From contig JAXFZX010000020.1 in the NCBI GenBank assembly GCA_034184445.1, positions 1 to 16,446 on the forward strand: 16,446 nucleotides of DNA. Reading direction: 5' to 3'. The stretch comes from CALXZG01 sp034184445 (lineage in GTDB: Bacteria; Pseudomonadota; Alphaproteobacteria; CAAHEQ01; UBA3637). Position numbers and translations under genes: made by a program. This document shows, piece by piece, positions 1 to 6,620 of this stretch. The notes below the pieces were generated by a model. The model made no database searches. It had not been told where the DNA came from and saw nothing but the letters and a program-made list of their open reading frames with translations. Each line of letters starts with the position of its first letter. The stretch's first letter is position 1.

Positions 1-470
1 CATGGGATATAACGGATAAGTGGACCTTGTCCGGAACGGCTCGTTGGACCCGCTGGAAAAGATTTGATACCTTAAACATCCATTTGGATTCCAATGCACC
101 AACCCCTTATAACCATATTACATCCACGACGAAGGAACGGTGGCGCAATACCGGTTTCTATGCATTGGGATTAGACTACAAAGCCAATGACAAATGGACG
201 ATTCGCGGTGGCGTCGGGTATGATATGACGGTCATTCGGTCGGCTGCCCATAGAACCCCTCGTATTCCGGATGGGCGTCGTGTTCTGACATCAATGGGAC
301 TTTCCTATACGCATAAAAATATGCAGTTTGATGCAGGATATACACGCATTTTCATCTATGGCGGTCATGCCAAGGGAACGGATGAAACAAATGCTCAAAA
401 GGGCAGACCCAATATTAAATATTCATCAAATGCAAATTTGTTAAGTATTGGGTTCCAATATAAATTCTAA
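1..470 (+). CDS. FadL/OmpP1-family outer-membrane channel, C-terminal part
   Basis: The reading frame is already open at base 3 (W-D-I-T-D-K-W-T-L before the first possible TTG start at 27), so this is the 3' end of a gene that begins left of the window. The roughly 155 residues seen are an alternation of short amphipathic strands (DKWTIRGGVGYDMT, RRVLTSMGLSYTHKN, MQFDAGYTRIF) and end in YKF. A terminal Phe is typical of beta-barrels inserted by the BAM complex. The R-x-P-D-x-R-R segment before a G-L-S-Y strand is the pattern of the last strands of FadL/OmpP1 proteins. This family takes up long-chain fatty acids and other hydrophobic compounds across the outer membrane. Substrate and N-terminal plug cannot be judged. 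A terminator follows directly, so it is the last gene of its transcript. Confidence 0.75.
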   Translation, partial: WDITDKWTLSGTARWTRWKRFDTLNIHLDSNAPTPYNHITSTTKERWRNTGFYALGLDYKANDKWTIRGGVGYDMTVIRSAAHRTPRIPDGRRVLTSMGLSYTHKNMQFDAGYTRIFIYGGHAKGTDETNAQKGRPNIKYSSNANLLSIGFQYKF

Positions 471-473
471 TAA

Positions 474-505
474 AAAATCCCGCACCCGCGGGATTTTAAT
501 TTTTT
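474..505 (+). terminator. Rho-independent terminator after the FadL-type gene
   Basis: A perfect 10-bp stem (474-483 with 488-497, AAAATCCCGC/GCGGGATTTT) has a 4-nt loop and is followed by TAATTTTTT. It lies 3 nt after the stop codon. Confidence 0.85.
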
Positions 506-507
506 AG

Positions 508-536
508 TTGCAATTTAGAATTATTTTTGTTAGAAC
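508..536 (+). promoter_or_regulatory. Predicted sigma70 promoter for the Cys-rich thiol protein
   Basis: TTGCAA at 508-513 and TAGAAC at 531-536 are separated by 17 bp. They sit just after the preceding terminator and about 40 bp before the gene's likely start at 575. The boxes match consensus at 4 of 6 positions each, so this is moderate evidence. Confidence 0.4.
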
Positions 537-574
537 AAGAAAGTTAGATTTTATTTTTTATGAAAGGGATTACT

Positions 575-1570
575 ATGAATACAAAAAATCGTTCAACACC
601 TGTTGTTGAAAAAAAAGAAGATAAAAAAGAAGAAACATGCGGTTGCGGATGTAAGGATTGCTCTTGCGACTCTGAAAACAGTTGTGGATGCAAAGATTGC
701 GCTTGTGGTTGCGGATGTGGATGTAAGTGCAACTGTGGGGATGGGGCTCTTAGGACGATCCTGAAATGTGGGACAATTCTGTTTTCCGCATTTTTGATCG
801 CAGGAGCCATTTTTTATCAACCCAGCAATATGCCTAAACGGTATCCGACACCGATGCGGCCGACGGCACCCAATCCTGTATTGACCGAAAAGGCTATGCG
901 TAAATTTGTAGAAAACAATCCGGAACTTTTGATTGAAACGGTTGATAAATACTATAAGGCAAAAGAAGCGGCTGCCGTCAAAAATGTTCAAGCTAAGGCC
1001 GAACCGCGCGAATTCAAGTTGGAAAATTTGCCCAAAGCAGATGAATCTTTGGTTAAGCAAATCATTAATGATAAAACAAATTATTCCTTGGGGAATAAGA
1101 ATGGAAAATTCGTTATTATTGAATTTTTTGATTACAACTGCGGTTGGTGCAAAAGAACAAACAAAGGGTTAGAAGAAGCAATCGCTAAACCCGAAGGCAA
1201 AAATATCCGCTGGATTCCGATTGACACACCGATTTTCGGTGAAGGCAGCGAAACGATCGCTCGCTATGTTTTGGCAGCCGGTGAACAAGGCAAATACGCT
1301 GAAATGCATGCAGCTGTAGGGGCAGCAACCGGTCGGTTGGATGAAGATGCCCTTTTGGAACTGGGCAAAGGCTTAAAATTAGATACGAAAAAATTAAAAG
1401 CAGCTGCCAACGGCAACAAGATTAAAGCCAAGTTGGAATCCAACAATGAATTCCGGGATAAATTGAACATTCGTGGTGTTCCGATGTTGATTGTTGATGG
1501 CCGGATTAACGGTGGTGCCTTAATCGGCGAGAATTTAGATGCTGTGGTAAAAATTTCGTCTCAGAAATAA
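575..1570 (+). CDS. Membrane-anchored DsbA/ScsC-like thioredoxin-fold protein with Cys-rich cytoplasmic tail
   Basis: Four parts are visible. Residues 1-21 are a charged Lys/Glu-rich tail. Residues 22-54 hold 14 cysteines in C-G-C, C-K-D-C and C-x-C spacings, with C-G-C-K-D-C used twice, like a metallothionein. Residues about 62-80 form one membrane helix, with R60/K64 on the N-terminal side, so the tail should lie in the cytoplasm. After a Pro-rich linker, residues about 104-133 (EKAMRKFVENNPELL...) resemble the N-terminal oligomerisation segment of ScsC/Com1-type proteins. A DsbA-type catalytic domain follows, with CGWC at 189-192 in FFDYNCGWCKR and the cis-proline P303 in RGVPM. The family oxidises or isomerises disulfides in the periplasm, and ScsC members are linked to copper stress. 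ATG 575 is chosen because AAAGGG lies 6 nt upstream; an in-frame ATG at 560 would add 5 residues. The thioredoxin assignment is secure. Metal binding by the tail is inference. Confidence 0.88.
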   Translation: MNTKNRSTPVVEKKEDKKEETCGCGCKDCSCDSENSCGCKDCACGCGCGCKCNCGDGALRTILKCGTILFSAFLIAGAIFYQPSNMPKRYPTPMRPTAPNPVLTEKAMRKFVENNPELLIETVDKYYKAKEAAAVKNVQAKAEPREFKLENLPKADESLVKQIINDKTNYSLGNKNGKFVIIEFFDYNCGWCKRTNKGLEEAIAKPEGKNIRWIPIDTPIFGEGSETIARYVLAAGEQGKYAEMHAAVGAATGRLDEDALLELGKGLKLDTKKLKAAANGNKIKAKLESNNEFRDKLNIRGVPMLIVDGRINGGALIGENLDAVVKISSQK

Positions 1571-1586
1571 TAAACCAATACATCGG

Positions 1587-1620
1587 AAAAAAACCTCGGG
1601 TACGAACCTGAGGTTTTTTT
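1587..1620. terminator. Bidirectional terminator between convergent genes
   Basis: A 14-bp stem (1587-1600 with 1607-1620, one G-U wobble) encloses the 6-nt loop TACGAA. It is flanked by seven A on the left and seven T on the right, so it ends in a U-tract in either direction. It can serve both the thiol-protein gene on the plus strand and the LpoA-like gene on the minus strand. Confidence 0.9.
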
Positions 1621-1625
1621 ATATT

Positions 1626-2825
1626 CTAAAAAGAGAAGCGATCCTCTATATGAAACGAATCAGAAGCGGGGCTAATCGTTTGGGTGCGCCCGCCGGATGT
1701 GATTTGAAATACATCTAATAATCGTTCATTCGTGCCCTCCTGCTTCAAGCGAAACCGTCCGTTCACGCCGCTAAATCCTGTCGGATTTATCAGGTTATGT
1801 GTTGTTAATGCTTGTTTTTCAGAAAGCGCAGCGACCAATGATACGGCATCATACGCCAAGGTTGCAATACGGGGAGGATTCGCACCAAAAGAATCACGAT
1901 AGCGTCTGTCAAATGCCTCCGTTTTGGCTGTCGGTGTAGCAGCAAAGTACCCGCCGATAAGAGTTCTATCTTTCAATCCCTGCCAATTCGCAAGGCCATA
2001 AAAAGAAACAACGCCAGGGGTAATATCATAATACGCTAATAACGACAAAATTTGTTGCAGTTTAACCCCATCTTCAAAGATTAAAAGCGCATCAAAATCC
2101 AACCGTTCTGCAATAGGGGTTGCCAATATTTTTTCCTCAGCCTCAGTCAACTTTGCTTTGCGGGGATTAACCAATTTAGGGGAAACTTTGGAAATAACGG
2201 GCATAAAATCGGTTGTTTCCGGATCATAAAGGGATACATAATCAATCGTCATATCGGGGCAGGATTTTATACTTTCACTTAATGTATTCATCGTTAATTC
2301 CGCCGTTTTGTCTTCAGGACCTATAACGGCAATACGGCGTTCACCCTTATCGCACATAAATCCGACAAGGCGTTCAATCTGATTAGGAACTAAAACACCC
2401 ATGGTATAGACATCATTTTCCATCAATGAACTATCGGTTGTAAATGAAATAATAGGGATATGGGGCGATTCGGATTTTAATGCTTTTAATTCCGATGCGA
2501 AAATCGGGCCAATAATAATATCGGGGTGTTGGGCATGCGCTTCATACCAAGCCTGCGATATCCCGTCTGCGGTGCCTTGGGTATCAAAAAACATTAATTC
2601 TAAGGGACTGTTTTGTTGGTCTTGTAATGCCAGCATGGAGCTGTTTTGGAATGCCTGTCCGATAGTGGCAGATTTCCCTGATAACGGCAACAAAACGGCC
2701 GCTCTTGTTGATTTCGTGGTTGTTTCGGATGCGGACTCCCATGGAAAATATTCTATCTTGTGTGTTTGGCATCCCCAAATTGTCAGACAAACCAAACCAA
2801 TATTTATTAAATTTGTTAACTTCAT
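1626..2825 (-). CDS. LpoA/LppC-like penicillin-binding protein activator lipoprotein
   Basis: A 399-aa exported protein with a type-1 periplasmic-binding fold. It starts MKLTNLINIG and has a lipobox-like I-W-G-C at residues 16-19. Trp at -2 is atypical, but Cys19 is the expected lipidation site. The fold is seen in AAVLLPLSGKSATIGQAF (about 43-60), DIIIGPIFASELKAL (about 99-113), PIISFTTD, RIAVIGPED and TLAYDAVSLVAAL. It corresponds to the C-terminal domain of LpoA/LppC, an outer-membrane lipoprotein that activates peptidoglycan synthase PBP1A. The long N-terminal TPR-like domain of enterobacterial LpoA is absent, the short form usual in Alphaproteobacteria. It is divergent from rsmI, the standard neighbour of this family. 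AAGGG precedes the ATG by 9 nt. A plain ABC amino-acid receptor is the alternative, made less likely by the neighbourhood. Confidence 0.82.
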   Translation of the reverse strand: MKLTNLINIGLVCLTIWGCQTHKIEYFPWESASETTTKSTRAAVLLPLSGKSATIGQAFQNSSMLALQDQQNSPLELMFFDTQGTADGISQAWYEAHAQHPDIIIGPIFASELKALKSESPHIPIISFTTDSSLMENDVYTMGVLVPNQIERLVGFMCDKGERRIAVIGPEDKTAELTMNTLSESIKSCPDMTIDYVSLYDPETTDFMPVISKVSPKLVNPRKAKLTEAEEKILATPIAERLDFDALLIFEDGVKLQQILSLLAYYDITPGVVSFYGLANWQGLKDRTLIGGYFAATPTAKTEAFDRRYRDSFGANPPRIATLAYDAVSLVAALSEKQALTTHNLINPTGFSGVNGRFRLKQEGTNERLLDVFQITSGGRTQTISPASDSFHIEDRFSF

Positions 2826-2830
2826 TTACA

Positions 2831-2859
2831 TTGCCCTTTTTGTTTTTCTGTGTTATACT
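2831..2859 (+). promoter_or_regulatory. Predicted sigma70 promoter for rsmI-yraN-dolP
   Basis: TTGCCC at 2831-2836 and TATACT at 2854-2859 are 17 bp apart. The implied start near 2866 gives a leader of about 39 nt before the rsmI ATG. The -10 overlaps the opposing promoter's -10 by 4 bp. Confidence 0.5.
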
Positions 2860-2880
2860 CTATTTTATAAAAATTTTCAA
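2852..2880 (-). promoter_or_regulatory. Predicted sigma70 promoter for the LpoA-like gene
   Basis: Read on the minus strand, TTGAAA (2880-2875) and TATAAC (2857-2852) are 17 bp apart, each matching consensus at 5 of 6 positions. The implied start near 2845 gives a leader of about 20 nt. It occupies the same DNA as the rsmI promoter. Confidence 0.5.
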
Positions 2881-2904
2881 GTCCGAAATGAAAGGGGGAC
2901 TTTA

Positions 2905-3729
2905 ATGCTTTACCTGGTTTCAACACCGATCGGAAATTTGGGTGATATATCCGAACGCGCCAAAGAGGTCTTAAAATCCGTTGATTTGGTTGCTTGTGAA
3001 GACACACGGACAAGCGGACAACTTTTCTCTTTGCTGGGAATAAAGGTGGCGGCCACTATTCCCTATCATGAGCATAATGCCGATAAAATGCGTCCGAAAT
3101 TATTGGAAAAGTTAAAACACGGGGTCACAATCGCACTTGTATCGGATGCAGGAACACCACTTATCTCCGATCCGGGATATAAGTTGGTTCGGGATTGCTA
3201 TGAAAGTGGTATAAGTGTCACAACCGTCCCTGGGGCAAATGCTGTTTTGTCGGCACTGCAACTATCGGGACTGCCGTCTAATGCTTTCTATTTTGCGGGA
3301 TTTTTATCCCCCAAAGCCGGTGCCCGCAAAAAAGCCCTAAGAGAACTGGTATCCCTTAAAGCAACCTTAATTATTTATGAAACCCCCAATCGGCTTTTGG
3401 ATATGCTGATGGATATAGAAAACATTTTGGGTGATCGCTTAATGGCGGTTGTGCGAGAAATGACCAAAAAGTTTGAAGAAGTCCGCCGCGCCCCAGTGTC
3501 TGAGTTAATTACTTACTATACCCAGAATGGAACTCCAAAAGGCGAACTGGTTTTGGTTATCGGAGAGTCGGTAAAAGAAAAAACTTTTGATCCGAATGAT
3601 ATAGATACACTGATAAAAAAAAATCTGGAAACCCATACCGTTCGCGATACAGCCGAAATAGTGGCCGATTTAGTGGGGGTCCCCAAAAAACAAATTTATA
3701 AACGTGTGGTGGAACTAAATGCCCAGTAA
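2905..3729 (+). CDS. rsmI: 16S rRNA 2'-O-ribose C1402 methyltransferase RsmI
   Basis: A 274-aa tetrapyrrole-methylase-fold protein carrying the family signatures: LVSTPIGNLGDIS at 4-16, ACEDTRTS at 30-37, LVSDAGTPLISDPGY at 79-92, and VPGANAVLSALQLSGLP at 108-124. Next come the GFL segment and a small C-terminal helical domain (VADLVGVPKKQIYKRV). RsmI methylates the ribose of C1402 in 16S rRNA using S-adenosylmethionine, helping decoding accuracy. ATG 2905 is chosen because AAAGGGGG (2891-2898) lies 6 nt before it and MLYLVSTPIG matches the usual N-terminus; the frame stays open far upstream but without signal. It heads an operon with yraN, which overlaps it by 11 nt, and dolP. Confidence 0.96.
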   Translation: MLYLVSTPIGNLGDISERAKEVLKSVDLVACEDTRTSGQLFSLLGIKVAATIPYHEHNADKMRPKLLEKLKHGVTIALVSDAGTPLISDPGYKLVRDCYESGISVTTVPGANAVLSALQLSGLPSNAFYFAGFLSPKAGARKKALRELVSLKATLIIYETPNRLLDMLMDIENILGDRLMAVVREMTKKFEEVRRAPVSELITYYTQNGTPKGELVLVIGESVKEKTFDPNDIDTLIKKNLETHTVRDTAEIVADLVGVPKKQIYKRVVELNAQ

Positions 3730-4081
3730 TCATCAAAAAGGCCATTTTATGGAAAAAATCGCATGCCTATTCTTGATGGCTAAGGGATGGTGGCCGATAA
3801 AAATGAACTATGTTGTCGGGCGTGGCACAGGAGCCGGTGAGGTTGACCTGATCATGGTGCGGGGAAAAACGATTATTTTTGTAGAGATAAAATATCGTAA
3901 AACTTTGTTTCAGGCGATGGAGGCTATTACAATCCAAAATCAAATGAGGGTTGCAAAAACTTCTGCCGTTTTTTTACAACAATATCCGCGCTATCAAAAA
4001 TATCGGGTACGCTATGATGCCGTTCTAATGGCTCCTCACTGTTTTCCTAAACATCTGCCCAATGCGTGGAGCGTAATGTGA
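3719..4081 (+). CDS. yraN: YraN family protein (UPF0102), endonuclease-like
   Basis: A 120-aa member of the YraN/UPF0102 family, which has a PD-(D/E)xK-type fold related to Holliday-junction resolvases; its true role is unsettled. Visible core residues are E12, D43 in GEVDLI (40-45) and the E-x-K of VEIKYR (E56, K58). The C-terminal RVRYDAVLM strand is also typical. Two starts are possible. ATG 3719 overlaps rsmI by 11 nt. ATG 3749 has a better Shine-Dalgarno (AAAAAGG, 7 nt away) but would remove the conserved K-G-x-x-x-E-x-x-A opening and leave the protein short, so 3719 is preferred. Its stop codon overlaps the next gene's start, pointing to translational coupling. Confidence 0.88.
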   Translation: MPSNHQKGHFMEKIACLFLMAKGWWPIKMNYVVGRGTGAGEVDLIMVRGKTIIFVEIKYRKTLFQAMEAITIQNQMRVAKTSAVFLQQYPRYQKYRVRYDAVLMAPHCFPKHLPNAWSVM

Positions 4082-4650
4082 AAAAAGCCCTTATTTTCCT
4101 GTTTTTATTTCTTGGGGGATGCCAATTGATTGGCACACTATCCAATGGGCTTCATCGGATCTACTCTATGGTGGCCGATGATCGGGTGGCATCGGATGAT
4201 TGGTCGGATGTCGGAATTAATATGGCCGTTCGGGATGCACTTGGCAGAAAGAAGGCCGCCCTGATGATAGATGTAGAAGTGACGGTATTTGAAGGCTCTG
4301 TCCTTTTAACCGGCACTGTTCCCAGAGCCGAAGTTGTCAATGAAATTCTGTCAGCTACTTGGTCGGTTGAAGGTGTCAAAAAAGTCTATAACTATGTGCG
4401 GGTTGATACAACACCCCAAATGACCGATACGGCAACCGAGGCCGCCAAAGCAACCCAAATTAAAACGCGCCTAGCTTTAACAGCCGGTATTAATTCGGCC
4501 AATTATAAATTGGTTTTAGAGAACAAGACGATTTATTTAATGGGCATTTGTGCAGGAGAAGAAGAATACCGTAAAGTAGAAGCCGTTTTAAAAGATACAG
4601 ATGGTGTTGATAAAATCATTTACTTGATGCGCCTACCAATAGAGGAATAG
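4078..4650 (+). CDS. dolP: Dual BON-domain outer-membrane lipoprotein DolP (YraP-like)
   Basis: A 190-aa lipoprotein, close to the length of Escherichia coli DolP. MKKALIFLFLFLGGC gives a signal peptide with an ideal L-G-G-C lipobox and Cys15 as acylation site. Two BON domains follow, at about residues 43-110 (VEVTVFEGSVLLTGTVP, then VEGVKKVYNYVRV) and 122-187 (IKTRLALTAGI, LENKTIYLMGI, DGVDKIIYLMRL). The spacing and D-D-R start of the mature part match DolP, which supports outer-membrane integrity, BAM function and septal wall remodelling in enterobacteria. GTG 4078 is chosen: GGAG lies 6 nt upstream, the lipoprotein signal begins there, and the GTG overlaps the yraN stop TGA. A GTG at 4066 in the same frame is the alternative. 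No terminator is visible after it. Confidence 0.87.
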   Translation: MKKALIFLFLFLGGCQLIGTLSNGLHRIYSMVADDRVASDDWSDVGINMAVRDALGRKKAALMIDVEVTVFEGSVLLTGTVPRAEVVNEILSATWSVEGVKKVYNYVRVDTTPQMTDTATEAAKATQIKTRLALTAGINSANYKLVLENKTIYLMGICAGEEEYRKVEAVLKDTDGVDKIIYLMRLPIEE

Positions 4651-4671
4651 CCAATAAAAATTAAAAAAATC

Positions 4672-4700
4672 TTGCTTTACTCTACCGTTTTATGTAGAAT
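4672..4700 (+). promoter_or_regulatory. Predicted sigma70 promoter for the GNAT gene
   Basis: TTGCTT at 4672-4677 and TAGAAT at 4695-4700 with a 17-bp spacer, about 60 bp before the acetyltransferase start. The -10 matches at 5 of 6 positions. Confidence 0.5.
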
Positions 4701-4721
4701 CAGCAACAAAAATTAGAGTAT

Positions 4722-4763
4722 ATGATGAAATATATAGCTATATTCAAAAAGGAGAAAAGATGA
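4722..4763 (+). CDS. Possible 13-residue leader peptide before the GNAT gene
   Basis: ATG 4722 opens a short frame, MMKYIAIFKKEKR, whose stop TGA (4761-4763) overlaps the acetyltransferase ATG as ATGA. It runs through the strong ribosome-binding site of that gene. Its own ribosome-binding site is weak (TTAGAG). The geometry would allow translational coupling, but frames this short arise easily by chance. Confidence 0.2.
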   Translation: MMKYIAIFKKEKR

Positions 4764-5299
4764 AAATTACTTTAAAAGATGGACAGCTGTTAACCCTAAA
4801 ACGTATTCGGGGCAAAGATTATGAAGATGTGATGACTTTTTTGGATAAATTCTCTCGGGATAAGGGGGCTATTTGGACAAACCAATATCCCGGTCAACCT
4901 AAAAAAGATAAAGAAAAATCTGTTGCGCACTATGAATCAAAAACCGAATTATTTCTAGGTGTTTGGGATGATAAAGAGATGATTGCAGAAGGTTCTATCA
5001 GTTTAAGCAAAATGAATCATCCATGGGTTTCTCCCCAGGCTGAATTTGCTTTAAGCATCTTGGAAAAATATACCAGTTTAGGCTTAGGCACAATTCTTTT
5101 AAAAGAGTTGGAAAAATGGGCTATTCAGAAAAAAGTTCATCGCATTAAAGCGACCGTTCGTCATAATAATAGGAGGGGCATTGGACTGTATCTGAAATCA
5201 GGCTATCAAATAGAGGGTATGGCACGCGAAACAGCCTTCTTTAACAATCAATGGCAGCATTCTTACTATATTGCAAAAATAGTTAGCTCAAAATTTTAG
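4760..5299 (+). CDS. GNAT-family N-acetyltransferase
   Basis: A 179-aa single-domain acetyltransferase of the RimI/RimJ/SpeG-like group. The N-terminal part runs through beta1 and alpha1 (LLTLKRIRGKDYEDVMTFL). Motif A is in the stretch AEFALSILEKYTSLGLGTILLKELEKWA (about 98-125), whose L-G-L-G-T binds the acetyl-CoA pyrophosphate. KVHRIKATVRHNNRRGIGLYLKSGYQIEG (about 130-158) is motif B, with the usual N-x-R-(A/G)-I-x-L-Y-x-K-x-G-Y pattern. Substrate, whether small amine, antibiotic or protein N-terminus, cannot be told. An excellent Shine-Dalgarno (AAAAAGGAG) lies 5 nt before the ATG. It appears to be a single-gene transcript with its own promoter. Confidence 0.88.
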   Translation: MKITLKDGQLLTLKRIRGKDYEDVMTFLDKFSRDKGAIWTNQYPGQPKKDKEKSVAHYESKTELFLGVWDDKEMIAEGSISLSKMNHPWVSPQAEFALSILEKYTSLGLGTILLKELEKWAIQKKVHRIKATVRHNNRRGIGLYLKSGYQIEGMARETAFFNNQWQHSYYIAKIVSSKF

Positions 5300-5304
5300 A
5301 ATAA

Positions 5305-5332
5305 AAAGACTCCCCTCTGACAGGGGAACTTT
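5305..5332 (+). terminator. Terminator-like hairpin after the GNAT gene
   Basis: A 6-bp GC-rich stem (TCCCCT 5311-5316 with AGGGGA 5322-5327, loop CTGAC) has an outer AAAG/CTTT pairing. It is followed only by CGCTTT, so the U-tract is weak. Confidence 0.5.
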
Positions 5333-5699
5333 CGCTTTAAATGATATAAAATTAATTTGTAATTGAAATCTTTTATTTTCTCATTGGGTAAAAGCGTTTT
5401 TATTTTTTGCAAAAATAATCTTTGCTTTTTGAAATAAAATCGGATAAGACATTTTCAACAGGAGAAATGATATGAAATATAATGATTTACCAAATTGGAT
5501 AGAGTGAAACTTTTTAATCACTTGGTCCTTAATTATTTGTGCAAATTTCCAATTCATGGTGCTGCCTTTTTTTGATTAATGGTGCTTTTTTACCACAAAA
5601 ATTGAGAGGACACAATATTTTTTTGTTTTTTTACATTTTTTTATTGACAATAGCATAGGAATATGGCAAATCCCAAAGAATAAAGCAAAGGAGAATAAA
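5333..5699. other. AT-rich intergenic region with no convincing gene
   Basis: About 370 bp with long T-runs. Items seen: an 11-codon frame at 5472-5507 (MKYNDLPNWIE) preceded by AGGAG at 5460-5464; a 58-codon minus-strand frame at 5381-5557 (MNWKFAQIIK...) with AAAGG 7 nt before its ATG; a direct repeat ATGGTGC at 5556-5562 and 5579-5585; a 7-bp inverted pair AATTGGA (5494-5500) / TCCAATT (5548-5554); a small GCAAA/TTTGC hairpin (5409-5425) followed by T5. TTGACA at 5644-5649 is a perfect -35 for the next gene but lacks a clear -10 at the right distance. None is strong enough to call a gene. It may be a decayed gene, a small RNA locus or only a leader. Confidence 0.6.
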
Positions 5700-6062
5700 A
5701 TGACAAAACCAGAGTGGGGATTAAAACGCAAATGTTTAAAGTGTGGCACTTTCTTTTACGATATGCGTAAAAAAAGTTTTTCTTGTCCGAAATGTGGGGA
5801 AAAGTATTCCCTTGATACTTATGAAGAAGCTAAGACAAAGCAATTACTGAATTTAGCGAAAAAAGCAGCTCCTAAATTAGATGATGAAAATTTAGATGAA
5901 AATGCCCTTCTTCAAATGACAGAGGATGTGCCTTTGGTTGACGCGGATATTGGCGCCGATAATTTGGATATGTTGGAGGAAGAAGAAACTAATGAAAATT
6001 CTTCTCCTGAGTTGACAGGGTTTGTAGAAGATTACGATTCCGAAGATAAAAATGAACGATAA
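5700..6062 (+). CDS. TIGR02300 family (FYDLN-type) zinc-ribbon protein with acidic tail
   Basis: A 120-aa protein beginning KPEWGLKRKCLKCGTFFYDM, the hallmark of the TIGR02300 / FYDLN family found mainly in Alphaproteobacteria; here the motif reads FYDM. Two CxxC knuckles, C12/C15 and C29/C32, form a rubredoxin-like zinc ribbon. The rest, from about residue 60, is rich in Asp/Glu with little predicted structure, as in the family. The molecular function is not known; a nucleic-acid or protein docking role is only a guess. AAAGGAG 6 nt before the ATG is a strong ribosome-binding site. The last 11 nt overlap yqgE, so the two genes are probably translated from one mRNA. Confidence 0.9.
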   Translation: MTKPEWGLKRKCLKCGTFFYDMRKKSFSCPKCGEKYSLDTYEEAKTKQLLNLAKKAAPKLDDENLDENALLQMTEDVPLVDADIGADNLDMLEEEETNENSSPELTGFVEDYDSEDKNER

Positions 6063-6618
6063 TTGGATGTCTTTAAAAGGGCAGTTTTTGCTAGCTACTC
6101 CGGGGATGGATGACCCATATTTTGAGCACGCTGTTATTTATATGATTTCTCATACGCAGACTGAGGGTGCGTTGGGTATTATCATTAACCGACCGGCGGA
6201 AAAAGTATCTTTAGCAGATGTTTTGGGTCAATTGAACCTGCCACATGCGGATGCGCAATTGCCTCCTCTGATATTAGGGGGACCCAGTAAGGTCACAAAC
6301 GGTTTTATTTTGCATTCGGATGATTATCAAACCCTGTCCACGCGCTTGATTGCTGATGATATATATTTAACGGCGACACAGGATATTTTGCGCGATATTA
6401 CCCTTAATAAAGGACCCAAGGAATTTTTAATCGCCTTGGGGTGTGCTTCATGGACGCGTGGTCAGTTAGAAGATGAATTAAGTGGTAATATTTGGCTCAC
6501 CGCACCGGCAACCCACCAAATTTTGTTCCATACACCGTTTGAGGATCGTTGGCACACGACCCTTAAAAGCATCGGGATAGATTCCTATCGTTTATCCGCC
6601 GTTTCGGGTAAGGCGTAA
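6052..6618 (+). CDS. yqgE: YqgE/AlgH family protein (UPF0301, DUF179)
   Basis: A 188-aa protein covering the whole UPF0301 domain: LKGQFLLATPGMDDPYFEHAVIY (8-30), GALGIIINRP (39-48), ILGGPSKVTNGFILHS (74-89), and ALGCASWTRGQLEDELSGNIWL (128-149), ending with the W-H and G-I-D patterns. The family was named AlgH for an alginate link in Pseudomonas, but no activity is proven; it is a cytoplasmic protein. ATG 6052 overlaps the zinc-ribbon gene and has only a weak GAAG upstream, so translation is probably coupled. ATG 6067 (MSLKGQF) is a possible alternative that would shorten it by 5 residues. Its stop lies 2 nt from the stop of argS on the other strand. Confidence 0.95.
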   Translation: MNDNWMSLKGQFLLATPGMDDPYFEHAVIYMISHTQTEGALGIIINRPAEKVSLADVLGQLNLPHADAQLPPLILGGPSKVTNGFILHSDDYQTLSTRLIADDIYLTATQDILRDITLNKGPKEFLIALGCASWTRGQLEDELSGNIWLTAPATHQILFHTPFEDRWHTTLKSIGIDSYRLSAVSGKA

Positions 6619-6620
6619 AG

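Noticed and set aside
544..1060. Minus-strand frames rich in His/Pro/Gln or Phe/Ser opposite the Cys-rich gene
   Set aside because: They are the mirror of the Cys/Gly and Lys/Glu codons on the plus strand, without ribosome-binding sites.
2572..2904. Upstream extension of the rsmI frame giving a 385-aa protein
   Set aside because: The extension is antisense to the LpoA-like gene and across the promoter region; the strong ribosome-binding site and normal N-terminus are at 2905.
5381..5557. 58-codon minus-strand gene
   Set aside because: AT-rich, only a weak AAAGG site, no clear promoter and no recognisable feature; left as part of the intergenic entry.
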